Assembly (NCBI GenBank): GCA_006546595.1 | Contig: VIAD01000006.1 | Coordinates: 1-64,000, forward strand | Source: Moraxellaceae bacterium AER2_44_116 | Lineage (GTDB): Bacteria; Pseudomonadota; Gammaproteobacteria; Pseudomonadales; Moraxellaceae | Reading direction: 5' to 3' | Length of the DNA: 64,000 bases | Shown: in pieces, positions 8,669 to 18,153 of the stretch | Layout of the letters: every line of letters starts with the position of its first letter | Position numbering within the stretch: the first letter of the stretch is position 1 | Translations under genes and position numbers: made by a program | Notes under the pieces: generated by a model | Told to the model about the DNA's origin: nothing | Databases searched by the model: none | What the model saw: the letters and a program-made list of their open reading frames with translations, nothing else

Positions 8669-8698
8669 AACATACCAAGCAAGTGCTTGCTTGTGCAA
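8669..8698 (-). promoter_or_regulatory. Predicted promoter of the atu operon
   Basis: On the minus strand TTGCAC (8693-8698) lies 18 bases before TATGTT (8669-8674), a weak -35 with a moderate -10 located 50 bases before the atuA start. The spacer is occupied by the palindrome at 8676-8693, a classic arrangement for TetR-family repression. Confidence 0.5.
8676..8693. promoter_or_regulatory. Candidate AtuR operator palindrome
   Basis: CAAGCAAG-TG-CTTGCTTG is a perfect inverted repeat with 8-base arms and a two-base centre. A second, shorter inverted repeat CTTG-TG-CAAG (8690-8699) overlaps its right end. In P. aeruginosa AtuR is reported to bind inverted repeats in the atuR-atuA intergenic region; that the same holds here is inference from position and symmetry. 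Confidence 0.65.
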
Positions 8699-8845
8699 GA
8701 GACAAATTCACGGCATACTCAAATTCAGCTAAACTATTACAACTAAAAAGACATTATCCACGGTATAAGCCTACGTTTTATAAGGAATTACACTGGGTTT
8801 ATGTCTTTAGTCTTCATTCTGTAAACAAAGTCAGGTAAAACAACC

Positions 8846-9466
8846 ATGTTGGTAAAAGTGCCACAGCAATTAAAATCGCTCGAAAAAATTCCCAGTTTTG
8901 GTTGTTTGGATGACTCGCCGCGTGGACGGGTATTACGTGCCGCAGCACATCTGTTTCGGGTGAATGGTTATGAAGGCACAACCGTACGTGAAATTGCCGC
9001 GATGGTCGGTATTCAGTCGGGTAGCTTGTTTCATCATTTTAAAAGTAAAGAAGAGATTTTATTTACGGTAATGAAAGAGGTGATTGAATACACCAGCACC
9101 AAACAAAATGAAGCAATTGCCCAAGTCAGCACAGCTCGTGAAAAGTTAAAAGCTTTAATTATTAGTGAGTTATATGCAATAAATGGCGTAACTTGTGACG
9201 CAATGACGGTTTTAGTGTTTGAGTGGGATGCACTGTCGCGCAGCCATCAACATGATTTGCTTGAGTTAAGAAATGCCTATGAAAGCACGTGGGTTGGTAT
9301 CTTAAAGCAACTAAAAGACGAGTCAGGTTATGTGGAGTCACCCCAAGTCTGGCGCAAATTATTGGTTGGTGCGATCGCTTGGTCGGTCACTTGGTTTAGA
9401 AAGGATGGCTCAATGACGTTGGAGTCGTTAGCGGATCGGGTGTTGTTGATGGCGTTGGGGCGGTAA
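8846..9466 (+). CDS. atuR: TetR-family repressor (AtuR-like)
   Basis: A TetR regulator of 206 residues transcribed away from the atu operon. The DNA-binding helix-turn-helix is clear at residues about 45-64 (TTVREIAAMVGIQSGSLF) followed by HHFKSKEEIL. The C-terminal ligand and dimer region is less conserved, as usual. Its position divergent from atuA matches AtuR of P. aeruginosa, and the palindrome at 8676-8693 is its likely target. The inducing ligand would be an acyl-CoA or terpenoid intermediate, by analogy only. LiuR-type regulators belong to another family (MerR), which supports the atu assignment. Confidence 0.85.
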   Translation: MLVKVPQQLKSLEKIPSFGCLDDSPRGRVLRAAAHLFRVNGYEGTTVREIAAMVGIQSGSLFHHFKSKEEILFTVMKEVIEYTSTKQNEAIAQVSTAREKLKALIISELYAINGVTCDAMTVLVFEWDALSRSHQHDLLELRNAYESTWVGILKQLKDESGYVESPQVWRKLLVGAIAWSVTWFRKDGSMTLESLADRVLLMALGR

Positions 9467-9504
9467 GCTGCGTGAGATTGTAAGATAAGTTTTTTGATGA
9501 AAAA

Positions 9505-9534
9505 ATGACGAAGATAAGGCTTGTAGTATATACT
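9505..9534 (+). promoter_or_regulatory. Candidate promoter of the polysaccharide locus
   Basis: ATGACG (9505-9510) and TATACT (9529-9534) are separated by 18 bases and lie about 50 bases before tviB. The -10 is good and the -35 matches at four of six positions. The first gene of a long co-directional run starts just downstream. Confidence 0.4.
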
Positions 9535-9583
9535 TTGCGCCTTTCGTTATCATCAAATCCTTCCAAATAAGGACGTTTAGTTT

Positions 9584-10885
9584 ATGCGCGACTCTATTAC
9601 CACGAAGACCGTTGCCGTTGTTGGTTTAGGGTATGTCGGATTGCCATTGGCTTTGGCATTCGGGCGTAAAATGAATACGATTGGATTTGATATTAGTGCG
9701 TCCAAACTAAAAGCATACATGAGTGGCTATGATCCGACAGGAGAAATGGAGCCAGAGCTTTTTCAGCAGGCGACAAAATTAATATTTACGGCAAATCCAT
9801 CTGAGCTTAAAAAAGCCGATTTTATCGTCGTTGCAGTGCCTACCCCTATTGATAATGCGAAACAGCCTGATTTGTCACCTGTCATTGGTGCAACCAATAC
9901 GCTTGCTCCAAATTTAAAAGATGGCGTCATTATTATTTACGAATCAACAGTATATCCAGGTGTTACAGAGGGAGTTTGTGCCCCTATTATTGAGTCGCTG
10001 TCTGGTAAGAAGAGGGGACTAGGGTTTAAATTGGGTTACTCTCCTGAACGTATTGTTCCTGGTGATAAAACACATCGTTTAGAAACGATTATTAAAATTG
10101 TTTCAGGCGAAGATGCAGACTCTTTAGATTCGATTGCCGCCTTGTATGAGACGGTAGTAGATGCAGGTGTTTATCGTGCATCAAGTATTCGCGTGGCGGA
10201 GGCAGCCAAAGTCATTGAAAATACACAGCGTGATGTCAATATTGCTCTCGTCAATGAGTTGGCAGTAATTTTTAATCTTATGGATATTGATACTGTAGAA
10301 GTGCTGGAAGCAGCAGGAACAAAGTGGAATTTTTTACCCTTCCGCCCAGGTTTGGTGGGTGGCCATTGTATCGGTGTTGACCCCTATTATCTGACTCATA
10401 AAGTGCAAACACTGGGTTATAATCCTGAAGTGATTTTAGCAGGAAGGCGTATTAATGATCGCATGGGGTCATATATTGCCCAGCAGACTATTAAAAAAAT
10501 GATTCTTGCAGGTTCAATGAAGCTTGGGGCTCGTGTTTTAGTGATGGGTTTGACGTTTAAAGAGAATTGCTCCGATATTCGTAATACAAAAGTCGTAGAT
10601 ATCATAAACGAACTCACTGAGTACGGATTAGAAGTGGTTGTTTGGGATCCTGTTGCGGATGTGTATGAGGCTAAAGAGGAATACCATATTTCCCTAAAAA
10701 GTCATTTGAGTGATGTTGGTCTTGTCGATGCAGTCATTGCCGCGGTGGCACATACTGAGTTTAAGCAGTTGAGTATGGCTGAGTTAAAAAAGTATGTATG
10801 TGGTAATGCACCATTTCTAGATGTTAAGTCTGCATTTAATAAAGATAGCCTTGAGTCAGTAGGGTTTAGTGTTTGGCGTCTTTGA
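9584..10885 (+). CDS. tviB: UDP-N-acetylglucosamine 6-dehydrogenase (TviB/WbpA type)
   Basis: This enzyme oxidises C6 of UDP-GlcNAc to UDP-GlcNAcA with two NAD+. The 433 residues show the N-terminal NAD motif VGLGYVGLPLALAFG, the active-site motif GGHCIGVDPYYLT with catalytic Cys262, and the C-terminal Rossmann domain starting VLVMGLTFKENCSDIRNTK. The GGHCIGVDPYYL form separates it from UDP-glucose dehydrogenases, which read GGSCFPKD, as in the ugd gene at 12144. It opens the polysaccharide locus. A UDP-GalNAc substrate (WbpO type) cannot be excluded. Confidence 0.9.
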   Translation: MRDSITTKTVAVVGLGYVGLPLALAFGRKMNTIGFDISASKLKAYMSGYDPTGEMEPELFQQATKLIFTANPSELKKADFIVVAVPTPIDNAKQPDLSPVIGATNTLAPNLKDGVIIIYESTVYPGVTEGVCAPIIESLSGKKRGLGFKLGYSPERIVPGDKTHRLETIIKIVSGEDADSLDSIAALYETVVDAGVYRASSIRVAEAAKVIENTQRDVNIALVNELAVIFNLMDIDTVEVLEAAGTKWNFLPFRPGLVGGHCIGVDPYYLTHKVQTLGYNPEVILAGRRINDRMGSYIAQQTIKKMILAGSMKLGARVLVMGLTFKENCSDIRNTKVVDIINELTEYGLEVVVWDPVADVYEAKEEYHISLKSHLSDVGLVDAVIAAVAHTEFKQLSMAELKKYVCGNAPFLDVKSAFNKDSLESVGFSVWRL

Positions 10886-11100
10886 TTTATATATTTAGCT
10901 CTAGAGTGGAGAGTAGTTTGGAACGATTTAAAAGTGAATCCAATATGACCATTTCATTGCAAATAAGTAAACTGAGTGATGTGAAAGATAAAGTTTATAC
11001 CCATGATTTATCTGGCAGTGATTGAAATTATGATGCCAGCAGTGCGTTTTATAAGGCGAGTTTGGCTTGTGTTTTGTAGGGTTACAAGGAGCTAAGAGTT
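10886..11100 (+). other. Intergenic gap with only a weak short reading frame
   Basis: The 215 bases between tviB and the epimerase gene contain no recognised gene. The only frame of note runs from ATG 10945 to TGA at 11023 (26 codons, beginning MTISLQISKLSD), without a convincing ribosome-binding site or known relatives. A remnant of a lost gene is possible but unproven. A ribosome-binding site for the next gene (AAGGAG) lies at the right end. Confidence 0.3.
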
Positions 11101-12111
11101 ATGGCGAAAATATTAGTTACTGGTGTTGCTGGTTTTATAGGCTTCTACGTATCGAGGCTGTTATTAGCGCGAGGGGATGAGGTCGTTGGCTTGGACAATA
11201 TTAATGATTATTATGATGTCAATCTTAAGTATGCGCGGTTAGCTCAGTTGGAGGGTATGCCGAATTACCGTTTTATAAAGTTAGATTTGGCCGATGCAGT
11301 AGGTATGGCTGATTTATTTGCCACTGAAAAGTTTGATAATGTGATTAACTTGGCAGCTCAAGCTGGCGTGCGCTATTCCTTGGTTAACCCGCAAGCGTAC
11401 ATTAGTAGTAACGTAATTGGCTTCACTAATATTTTAGAGGGTTGCCGTCACAATCAAGTAAAGCATTTAGTTTATGCGTCAAGTAGTTCTGTATATGGCT
11501 TAAATTCGACAATGCCATTTTCAACCAAGCACAATGTTGATCATCCCGTTTCTTTGTATGCGGCTAGTAAAAAAGCTAATGAGTTAATGGCACATACTTA
11601 TTCTCATCTATTTAGTTTGCCCACAACGGGGCTTAGATTTTTTACTGTTTATGGTCCATGGGGACGGCCCGATATGGCTCCTTTTTTGTTTACCAAGGCT
11701 ATTTTGGAGAGTAAGCCAATTAATGTTTTTAATTACGGTAAAATGGAGAGGGACTTCACATATATAGATGATATTGCGGAAGGTGTTGTGAAAGTAATGG
11801 ATCGAATTGCTGCATCTGACTCCATATGGGATTCGACTAATCCTGATCCAAGCGGAAGTTCTGCTCCATACAAAATTTATAATATTGGAAATAATAATCC
11901 TGTTCGGTTAATGGATTTTATTCAAGCTATTGAAAATGCTACTGGTATGGAAGCGATTAAAAACTATTTGCCGATGCAGCCAGGCGATGTTCCTGCAACA
12001 TATGCAAATATTGATGATCTTATGCATGATACTAATTTTAAGCCTAGAAAGTCAGTGCAAGATGGAATGAAGGAATTTGTTGATTGGTATAGGGCTTATT
12101 ACCATGTTTAA
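11101..12111 (+). CDS. UDP-glucuronate 4-epimerase (CapI/GAE family)
   Basis: An extended-type SDR epimerase of 336 residues predicted to interconvert UDP-GlcA and UDP-GalA. It starts with the NAD motif VTGVAGFIGFYVSRLL, has YASSSSVYG and the catalytic YAASKKANELM (YxxxK), and carries the family segment LDNINDYYDVNLKYARL and GPWGRPDMAPFLFTKAI. The last two distinguish CapI/GAE enzymes from UDP-GlcNAcA 4-epimerases such as TviC. A strong ribosome-binding site precedes the ATG. Its substrate would be made by Ugd, encoded next. Confidence 0.86.
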   Translation: MAKILVTGVAGFIGFYVSRLLLARGDEVVGLDNINDYYDVNLKYARLAQLEGMPNYRFIKLDLADAVGMADLFATEKFDNVINLAAQAGVRYSLVNPQAYISSNVIGFTNILEGCRHNQVKHLVYASSSSVYGLNSTMPFSTKHNVDHPVSLYAASKKANELMAHTYSHLFSLPTTGLRFFTVYGPWGRPDMAPFLFTKAILESKPINVFNYGKMERDFTYIDDIAEGVVKVMDRIAASDSIWDSTNPDPSGSSAPYKIYNIGNNNPVRLMDFIQAIENATGMEAIKNYLPMQPGDVPATYANIDDLMHDTNFKPRKSVQDGMKEFVDWYRAYYHV

Positions 12112-12143
12112 TTCTCAAAAGGCTTAATATTCGGAGAGTGGAA

Positions 12144-13469
12144 ATGCAAATTACGATTATTGGATCGGGATATGTAGGGTTGGTTTCGGGGGCTTGTCTT
12201 GCAGAAGTTGGTAATGATGTCCTTTGTCTTGACTTAGACGGACAAAAAATACAAATGCTGAATGCTGGTAAAATTCCAATTTACGAGCCGGGTTTAGAGG
12301 CAATGGTTGTTCGTAATCAAGCGGCTGGGCGACTTCGCTTTACGGATAACATTCATGAAGCGGTGATGCATGGCGTAATCCAGTTTATTGCTGTTGGAAC
12401 TCCTTCTGGAGAAGATGGCTCTGCTGATTTGCAATATGTTATTGCAGCAGCACGAAATATTGGTCGTTATATGACTGACTATAAAGTAGTAGTCGGAAAG
12501 TCAACTGTTCCAGTTGGTACGGGTGATAAAGTCTCTGCGGCTGTCAAGGATGAATTGACTAAACGTGGCGAGATTACTCAATTTAGTATGGTGTCTAACC
12601 CTGAGTTCTTAAAAGAAGGCGCTGCAATTGATGACTTTATGAGACCTGATCGTATTGTGATCGGTGCTGAGGATGCGCGTGCTATTGAGTTAATGCGGAC
12701 ATTGTATGCACCATTTCAGCGTAATCATGGCAAACTATTAGTAATGGATATAAAAAGTGCAGAGCTCACTAAGTATGCAGCGAATGCAATGCTGGCCACT
12801 AGAATTAGCTTTATGAATGAGTTGGCAAATTTGGCAGAGATACTGGGTGCGAATATTGAGCATGTTCGGCATGGTATAGGCTCTGATCCGCGCATTGGTT
12901 ATCATTTTCTTTATCCAGGCTGTGGTTACGGAGGCTCCTGTTTTCCAAAGGATGTTAAAGCACTATTAAAAACAGCAAAAGATGAGGCCAATATTAATCT
13001 TAAAGTTTTGCGTGCGGTAGAAGAAGCTAATGATACGCAAAAGCACGTACTAACTCAAAAAATAAAATCTATATTTGGAGAGAATCTTACAGGGCTTCAT
13101 TTTGCATTATGGGGTTTAGCATTTAAGCCAGATACTGACGATATGCGAGAAGCACCAAGTCGAGTGCTAATTGCTGATTTGTTGAATGCAGGGGCGACTG
13201 TAACAGCGTATGACCCTGTAGCAATTCAGGAGGCGCAACATATTTATAAAGGGGAAGATCGGGTTCGTTTTGCTTCAAGCCCTATGGCGGCTGTAGAAAA
13301 ATCTGATGCCTTGGTAATTGTTACGGAGTGGAAAGAGTTTCGCAGTCCTGACTTTAATACGATCCAGCAATTATTGTTGAAGCCGTACGTCTTTGATGGG
13401 CGTAATCTGTATGACCCTAATTTAGTGAGAGATGCAGGCTTAAATTATATTTCGATTGGGCGGCAGTAG
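12144..13469 (+). CDS. ugd: UDP-glucose 6-dehydrogenase
   Basis: It oxidises UDP-glucose to UDP-glucuronate. The 441 residues include the NAD motif IIGSGYVGLVSGACLAEVG, the catalytic lysine segment ELTKYAANAMLATRIS, and the active site GCGYGGSCFPKDVKAL with nucleophile Cys266. The ATG at 12144 is preferred to a GTG six bases upstream because GGAGAG is correctly spaced for it. UDP-glucose would come from galU in the same locus. A second, degenerate copy of this family lies at 34702-35991 and is described there. Confidence 0.93.
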   Translation: MQITIIGSGYVGLVSGACLAEVGNDVLCLDLDGQKIQMLNAGKIPIYEPGLEAMVVRNQAAGRLRFTDNIHEAVMHGVIQFIAVGTPSGEDGSADLQYVIAAARNIGRYMTDYKVVVGKSTVPVGTGDKVSAAVKDELTKRGEITQFSMVSNPEFLKEGAAIDDFMRPDRIVIGAEDARAIELMRTLYAPFQRNHGKLLVMDIKSAELTKYAANAMLATRISFMNELANLAEILGANIEHVRHGIGSDPRIGYHFLYPGCGYGGSCFPKDVKALLKTAKDEANINLKVLRAVEEANDTQKHVLTQKIKSIFGENLTGLHFALWGLAFKPDTDDMREAPSRVLIADLLNAGATVTAYDPVAIQEAQHIYKGEDRVRFASSPMAAVEKSDALVIVTEWKEFRSPDFNTIQQLLLKPYVFDGRNLYDPNLVRDAGLNYISIGRQ

Positions 13470-13507
13470 TAGTGTTGGCATCAATTTGTGATTGACTAGG
13501 TTTCTTC

Positions 13508-15022
13508 ATGAGTAAAAAAGGGCTTCCAAGCCATCAAATCGACCAACCTCATGCAAATGATATTGGTAAACTTGCACGTGGAGCAGCAAGATGGGTATTT
13601 GCTTTGCTAATTGCCAAGCAAATTATGACTATTCTAACGACAATGATAGTTTCCCGTTATGTGTCACCTGAAGATACAGGGACAGTTGGAATGGTACTTA
13701 CCCTAGTCTCTTTTATTGTCCTTTTTGATACTGGATTGACATGGGCGACTGTACAGCCTAAAAACATAACAATCGAGCAAATAGATAGTATGTTTTGGTT
13801 TGGTGTCGTTTTGGGAGTGCTTCTTTGGCTGGTGTGTGTAATAACAGGTCCATTATTAGCAAGCTTTTACCATAATCCGAAATTAATAATGGTGTCTGTT
13901 ATTGTTGGGCTATCTCCTCTTTTTAATAGTATGACAACACAGTTATCTGCACTATTAAAAAGGACAATGCAGCAAAAGAAAAATAATGTAATTGATACGG
14001 TAGCAGTACTTATAAGTAGTACTGTTGGTGTGTTAATGGCAGTTACCCATATGGGTTATTGGGCAATAGTCATCCAAGTTGTTGTAATGCAATTCTGTAG
14101 GTTTGTATTGTTATTTTACTTTTCAGAATATAGGCCTAAGTCTCCACGATTTTCCCCCAGTGCATTTGTATTAATTAAATCTGGTGCTTATTTGGCTGTT
14201 TCTAATTTTATTTGTTATTTTCAGCTTTATTTGGGTACTATTTTAATTGGTCATTTATTTGGTAGTGCGGCATTAGGTTTTTATTTGAAAGCAGCTGGTT
14301 TAAAAGCACTGCCAACTACTTACGCTGCAATGGTGGTGACAGATGTGATGGTTGCATCGCTAGCGGCTTTTCATGAGAATCATGAGCGAGTCGGGGAGGG
14401 ATACAGAAAGGCACTTAAGCTTATTGCCTTTGTGGGTTGCCCTGCGGGAGCTATGCTTTACCCTATGGCATCAGAAGCAGTAATGATCTTTTATGGAAAG
14501 CAATGGGATGCAGCTGTACCATTACTGAAAGTTATGGCTATTTCTGCATTAATTTTACCGATTACTACAACGACTATTTGGTTGTTCCTCGCTGCAGGTA
14601 AAGCTAAAGCTCAGTTATACATGAATATTGGACTAACACTTATAACATTAGGCTTGTATTACGTTGCGTTCAATTTTGCTCATACACTTGATGGGTTTGT
14701 AATGTATGAAGTAATTTTGTTTACAGCGATACTTCCTATAGTTAATTTAATTGTTTCTCATCGGGTGGTAGGTATTAGTTTAGTAGCAACACTGCAAGTA
14801 GTCCTTCCTATTTTATTTTGCAGTATTTTAACGGCAGTTTTTGTTGAATTCTTTGGTATGTTTATGCAAGGGTATTCCCAGAATTGGTTAGCCATTTTCT
14901 TTATGAAGGGGGTATTTGGCCTAGTTTTTTATATATGTGCCTCATTTTTGATAGTCAAACCTTTTCCTTTTAACATATCGTACTCTTATTTTCCTTTTAA
15001 AAAGAAGAGTATTAAATGGTGA
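13508..15022 (+). CDS. wzx: Polysaccharide flippase, Wzx/WzxC type
   Basis: A multi-pass inner-membrane protein of 504 residues in the lipopolysaccharide/polysaccharide flippase superfamily (MATE-like fold). It is expected to move undecaprenyl-linked repeat units to the periplasmic face. The segment VSRYVSPEDTGTVGMVLTLVSFIVLFDTGLTWATVQ is broadly typical of WzxC/Polysacc_synt proteins, and about 12-14 hydrophobic segments follow. It is directly followed, after seven bases, by the probable polymerase gene, which supports a Wzx/Wzy pathway. Codon use is AT-richer than in the sugar-nucleotide genes. Confidence 0.85.
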   Translation: MSKKGLPSHQIDQPHANDIGKLARGAARWVFALLIAKQIMTILTTMIVSRYVSPEDTGTVGMVLTLVSFIVLFDTGLTWATVQPKNITIEQIDSMFWFGVVLGVLLWLVCVITGPLLASFYHNPKLIMVSVIVGLSPLFNSMTTQLSALLKRTMQQKKNNVIDTVAVLISSTVGVLMAVTHMGYWAIVIQVVVMQFCRFVLLFYFSEYRPKSPRFSPSAFVLIKSGAYLAVSNFICYFQLYLGTILIGHLFGSAALGFYLKAAGLKALPTTYAAMVVTDVMVASLAAFHENHERVGEGYRKALKLIAFVGCPAGAMLYPMASEAVMIFYGKQWDAAVPLLKVMAISALILPITTTTIWLFLAAGKAKAQLYMNIGLTLITLGLYYVAFNFAHTLDGFVMYEVILFTAILPIVNLIVSHRVVGISLVATLQVVLPILFCSILTAVFVEFFGMFMQGYSQNWLAIFFMKGVFGLVFYICASFLIVKPFPFNISYSYFPFKKKSIKW

Positions 15023-15029
15023 TATTATT

Positions 15030-16505
15030 ATGAAAAGTGGTTTGAAGCATGCTAGTAGATTGGTGCTTAGGGTGTTTTTATTGTTGCTAGTTATATTTTA
15101 TTTATCTATGGATGATAGTAAATATTACCCAGCATATACCATTTTATTTACTGTGTGTGTACTCGTTGGTTTGATAGTAGCCATTAGAAAACGCTATGGT
15201 GCTTTATCAATTATGTATCCGGGTTTTTGGTTTTCTGCTTCATGGATTTTTGCGATTCTATGTTATGTGCTATTGCAAATTTGGGGGTATGTCCCCGTAA
15301 AAGATGATTATTTACTTCGGCGACTAATGTTTTTAATTATTATTACGGCTGTTTTTTTTGCAATAGTCATGATTTTTTATCCAAAGCCTAATGTGAAATA
15401 TACAGTTGATTTATCTAATGATTTTATGGGTTCACAATTGGTAATGTCTGTATTTGTTATTATTTGTCTGCTCGGTGCTCTTATAAATTGGATTGGTATA
15501 GGTGCTCCTTTGGGGTATGTAGATGATGTACGGCAGCAATGGCTTCAAGCAATACCAAGAGTAACGGCTATAACTTGGTATCCTTTTCATTTGGTATTTC
15601 CAACAGCTTTTTTTGCGGGGTGGAAATTAAGAGATGCTTTTTTGGGTGAAAATATAAAGAAGAATAAATACTACGTTTCATGTATTTTGTTACTGCTAGC
15701 TTCGCTGTTTTGGTCTGTTGGTACTGGAGGCAGGCAAATAGTCGGCTTTGTTATGCTTTATTTTTTATTTGGTATTATTTTTCGGTTTTCTTTATATAAG
15801 GATACGGCCGAAAATCTAGCCAAAGTTAAAAGGAAGGCAATTTTTGTCTTTGGAGTGTTGCTCTTGGGATTTGCATTGTTTGCGACCATTACAAATCAGA
15901 GTAGAGCCATGCAACAAAGCTCTACCAGTGCAGCTCCGTTTGAAGAAGTGCCTGTCTTAAATAATTTTGGTTTTTTTATATATTATATGGGGGGGACTTT
16001 AATGACTACTCAGGCATATGGGTTGCCTGCGCGCAGAGATTTATCGGATACGGGGCCTGTTTCATTTAATGGTATGTTGGACTTTGGCTTCTCTCCTTTT
16101 TCTTTGTATGATGTATTGGGTATAAGGCGCAATGATGCGTTAGATACAAATCCAGAGCGTGCATTAGAGCAAGATGGTCAAGATTTGGCGATGGGTACTA
16201 GAAATATTTATTATGATTTAGAAGCAGATTTTGGTTTTGAAGGAGCGATATTTGTTATTTTAATTCTCGTTATAATGTCGCAATTTATTTTTAATGCGAG
16301 TGTGAGTGATTTAAATAATAAAAATATTTTCAAATTAAGCTTGATTGTGTTTTTTATTATGTATTGGCAATATAGTCAACAGTTATCTTTAATGATGCAT
16401 ACACAGTTCAAATGGACATTAACTTCTTTTGCCTTGTGGTCTATTTTTCATGCAATAACACGTAAAAGAGTACACAAAATATTACCGAATACTCGCCAAG
16501 CCTAA
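15030..16505 (+). CDS. wzy: Probable oligosaccharide repeat-unit polymerase (Wzy)
   Basis: An integral membrane protein of 491 residues with about eleven to twelve hydrophobic segments and one large hydrophilic loop at about residues 290-390, the layout of Wzy polymerases. Wzy proteins share very little sequence, so the call rests on topology and on its place next to wzx among glycosyltransferase genes. The sequence is strikingly AT-rich, which is common for wzy genes. An O-antigen ligase is the main alternative, but its position fits a polymerase better. Confidence 0.72.
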   Translation: MKSGLKHASRLVLRVFLLLLVIFYLSMDDSKYYPAYTILFTVCVLVGLIVAIRKRYGALSIMYPGFWFSASWIFAILCYVLLQIWGYVPVKDDYLLRRLMFLIIITAVFFAIVMIFYPKPNVKYTVDLSNDFMGSQLVMSVFVIICLLGALINWIGIGAPLGYVDDVRQQWLQAIPRVTAITWYPFHLVFPTAFFAGWKLRDAFLGENIKKNKYYVSCILLLLASLFWSVGTGGRQIVGFVMLYFLFGIIFRFSLYKDTAENLAKVKRKAIFVFGVLLLGFALFATITNQSRAMQQSSTSAAPFEEVPVLNNFGFFIYYMGGTLMTTQAYGLPARRDLSDTGPVSFNGMLDFGFSPFSLYDVLGIRRNDALDTNPERALEQDGQDLAMGTRNIYYDLEADFGFEGAIFVILILVIMSQFIFNASVSDLNNKNIFKLSLIVFFIMYWQYSQQLSLMMHTQFKWTLTSFALWSIFHAITRKRVHKILPNTRQA

Positions 16506-16666
16506 TAAGTGGCTATTATATATTCGTTACATTCTTGTAAATATAAGGTAAATATGCAGTAAATATCATTGCAGTATATTTATGGTAGATGACTTTATCA
16601 ATTCTAAATATGTGGATTGATTATCTGGTTGTTGGAAGTGAAACTTTATTAAGGGTTAATGGTTAT

Positions 16667-17968
16667 ATGGCGCATCCAAGAGTTCTTATTGTTACAGGCG
16701 AGCCATTTAATTCAAAGTCGGCCACTGGCATTACTGTGTCAAATCTTTTTCGAGGATGGCCTAAGGATAAAATAGCTCAAATCTATAGTGCAGATATAGA
16801 GCCGGATGTTGATGTGTGTGAAAAGAATTGGCGAATATCAAATAAAGATTTGATGCTGCTAAAGCAGCTATACCACTTTAAAAAAGGTAGCGTATCAACG
16901 CCGATGGCTAGTAGTGTGTATGAAGCCCCCCCCGTAGCGGCCTTCAGTAAAAAAGTAAACGCAAAAAACACAGTAATGCGGCGGGTATTAGTGCCGTTGA
17001 TCGATTTATTGCCGTATCAACTTTCTGATGATCATTTGAGTAACATAAATGATTTTAAGCCCGATGTTATTTACTCTATGTTGGGTAATATTCGTTTAGT
17101 TCGATTGGTTCATTATTTGTCAAGTAGATTGTCTATTCCTGTTGTTCCCCACTTTATGGATGATTGGTTGTCTACATATTCAGTTTCTGGGCGGTCGCTT
17201 CTAACAACCATTCAGCGGGTGATTATTAATAGGCTTACGCATCAAGTTGTAAAAAATGCTTCGGTAGGATTGAGTATTGGTGATGCTATGGCCGAGGAAT
17301 ATAGCCAGCGGTTTGGTATTCCATTTTTTGCTTTTATGAACCCTGTTGCCTTGCCACTAATAAGAGTAAAGAATGTATCCGCGCCTAAAAGCACTACAGT
17401 ATTTATTTATGTGGGCGGGTTCCATTTAGGACGTTATGAAAATCTTATAGATATTGGGCGGGCTATAGCAAAGGTTCGTCAACAAAATATAAATGTCACA
17501 TTTTTAGTTTATGCTCCTCAGACAGACATTGCGCAATACGGTGAAGATTTAGTCCATGATGGCGTTGAGATTCGAGGCACTATTGCACCAGAAGAAGTAC
17601 AAAAAGTCTTGTCCCAAGCAAATGTTGCTGTCCATGTTGAGTCGTTTTTAGAAAAATTCTCTTGTTATACAAGGTTGTCTGTTTCAACAAAAATCCCGCA
17701 GTATTATGCTGCTGCATTGCCTGTCTTAGCATATGGGCCTAGTGGCGTTGCATCATGCAGATATGTTAATGATAATTATTGTGGCGTTGCAGTGGGTCAT
17801 AAAAATGAAGATAGTCTAGAGGAAGTTATTCGAACTTTAGCGGTAGATGTGGAGTTACGTAATCGGTTGGGGGAAAATGCGTTATCTATCGCATATGAGC
17901 GCCATGATGCTTTAAAAGAGCGAGAGCGTTTTCGGAAGGTATTGCTACAGGCGTGCAATGGCGAGTAA
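16667..17968 (+). CDS. Glycosyltransferase, GT4-like (GT-B fold)
   Basis: A cytoplasmic-face glycosyltransferase that would add one sugar to the lipid-linked repeat unit. The C-terminal half has GT-B features: VFIYVGGFHLGRYENLIDIG at the domain start, then VHVESFLEKFS and STKIPQYYAAALPVLAYGP at the nucleotide-sugar site. The start is placed at 16667 (MAHPRVLIVTGEPFN) because AAGGG lies upstream and the first beta strand follows at once. An in-frame ATG at 16589 would add 26 residues of unclear origin. Donor and acceptor cannot be read from the sequence. Confidence 0.75.
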   Translation: MAHPRVLIVTGEPFNSKSATGITVSNLFRGWPKDKIAQIYSADIEPDVDVCEKNWRISNKDLMLLKQLYHFKKGSVSTPMASSVYEAPPVAAFSKKVNAKNTVMRRVLVPLIDLLPYQLSDDHLSNINDFKPDVIYSMLGNIRLVRLVHYLSSRLSIPVVPHFMDDWLSTYSVSGRSLLTTIQRVIINRLTHQVVKNASVGLSIGDAMAEEYSQRFGIPFFAFMNPVALPLIRVKNVSAPKSTTVFIYVGGFHLGRYENLIDIGRAIAKVRQQNINVTFLVYAPQTDIAQYGEDLVHDGVEIRGTIAPEEVQKVLSQANVAVHVESFLEKFSCYTRLSVSTKIPQYYAAALPVLAYGPSGVASCRYVNDNYCGVAVGHKNEDSLEEVIRTLAVDVELRNRLGENALSIAYERHDALKERERFRKVLLQACNGE

Positions 17969-18153
17969 TCAAGATTGTATTTGAAGCTTATTATTTACCA
18001 GGTTTTATTGTTTATGATGAGTGGTAGTGTCAGCACAATACACAACTTAGATAACTCGTTATAAATGTAAAAATATAAAGCTCTAATGTTTGCGTCTCAG
18101 GGTGGGCTTACAATGGTGGTGATTAAATTGGTCGTGGCTGGAGAATATTGTTA

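Noticed and set aside
8620..8682. Longer atuA starting 21 codons upstream
   Set aside because: The extension would be read through the predicted -10 and operator; AGGA fits the ATG at 8619.
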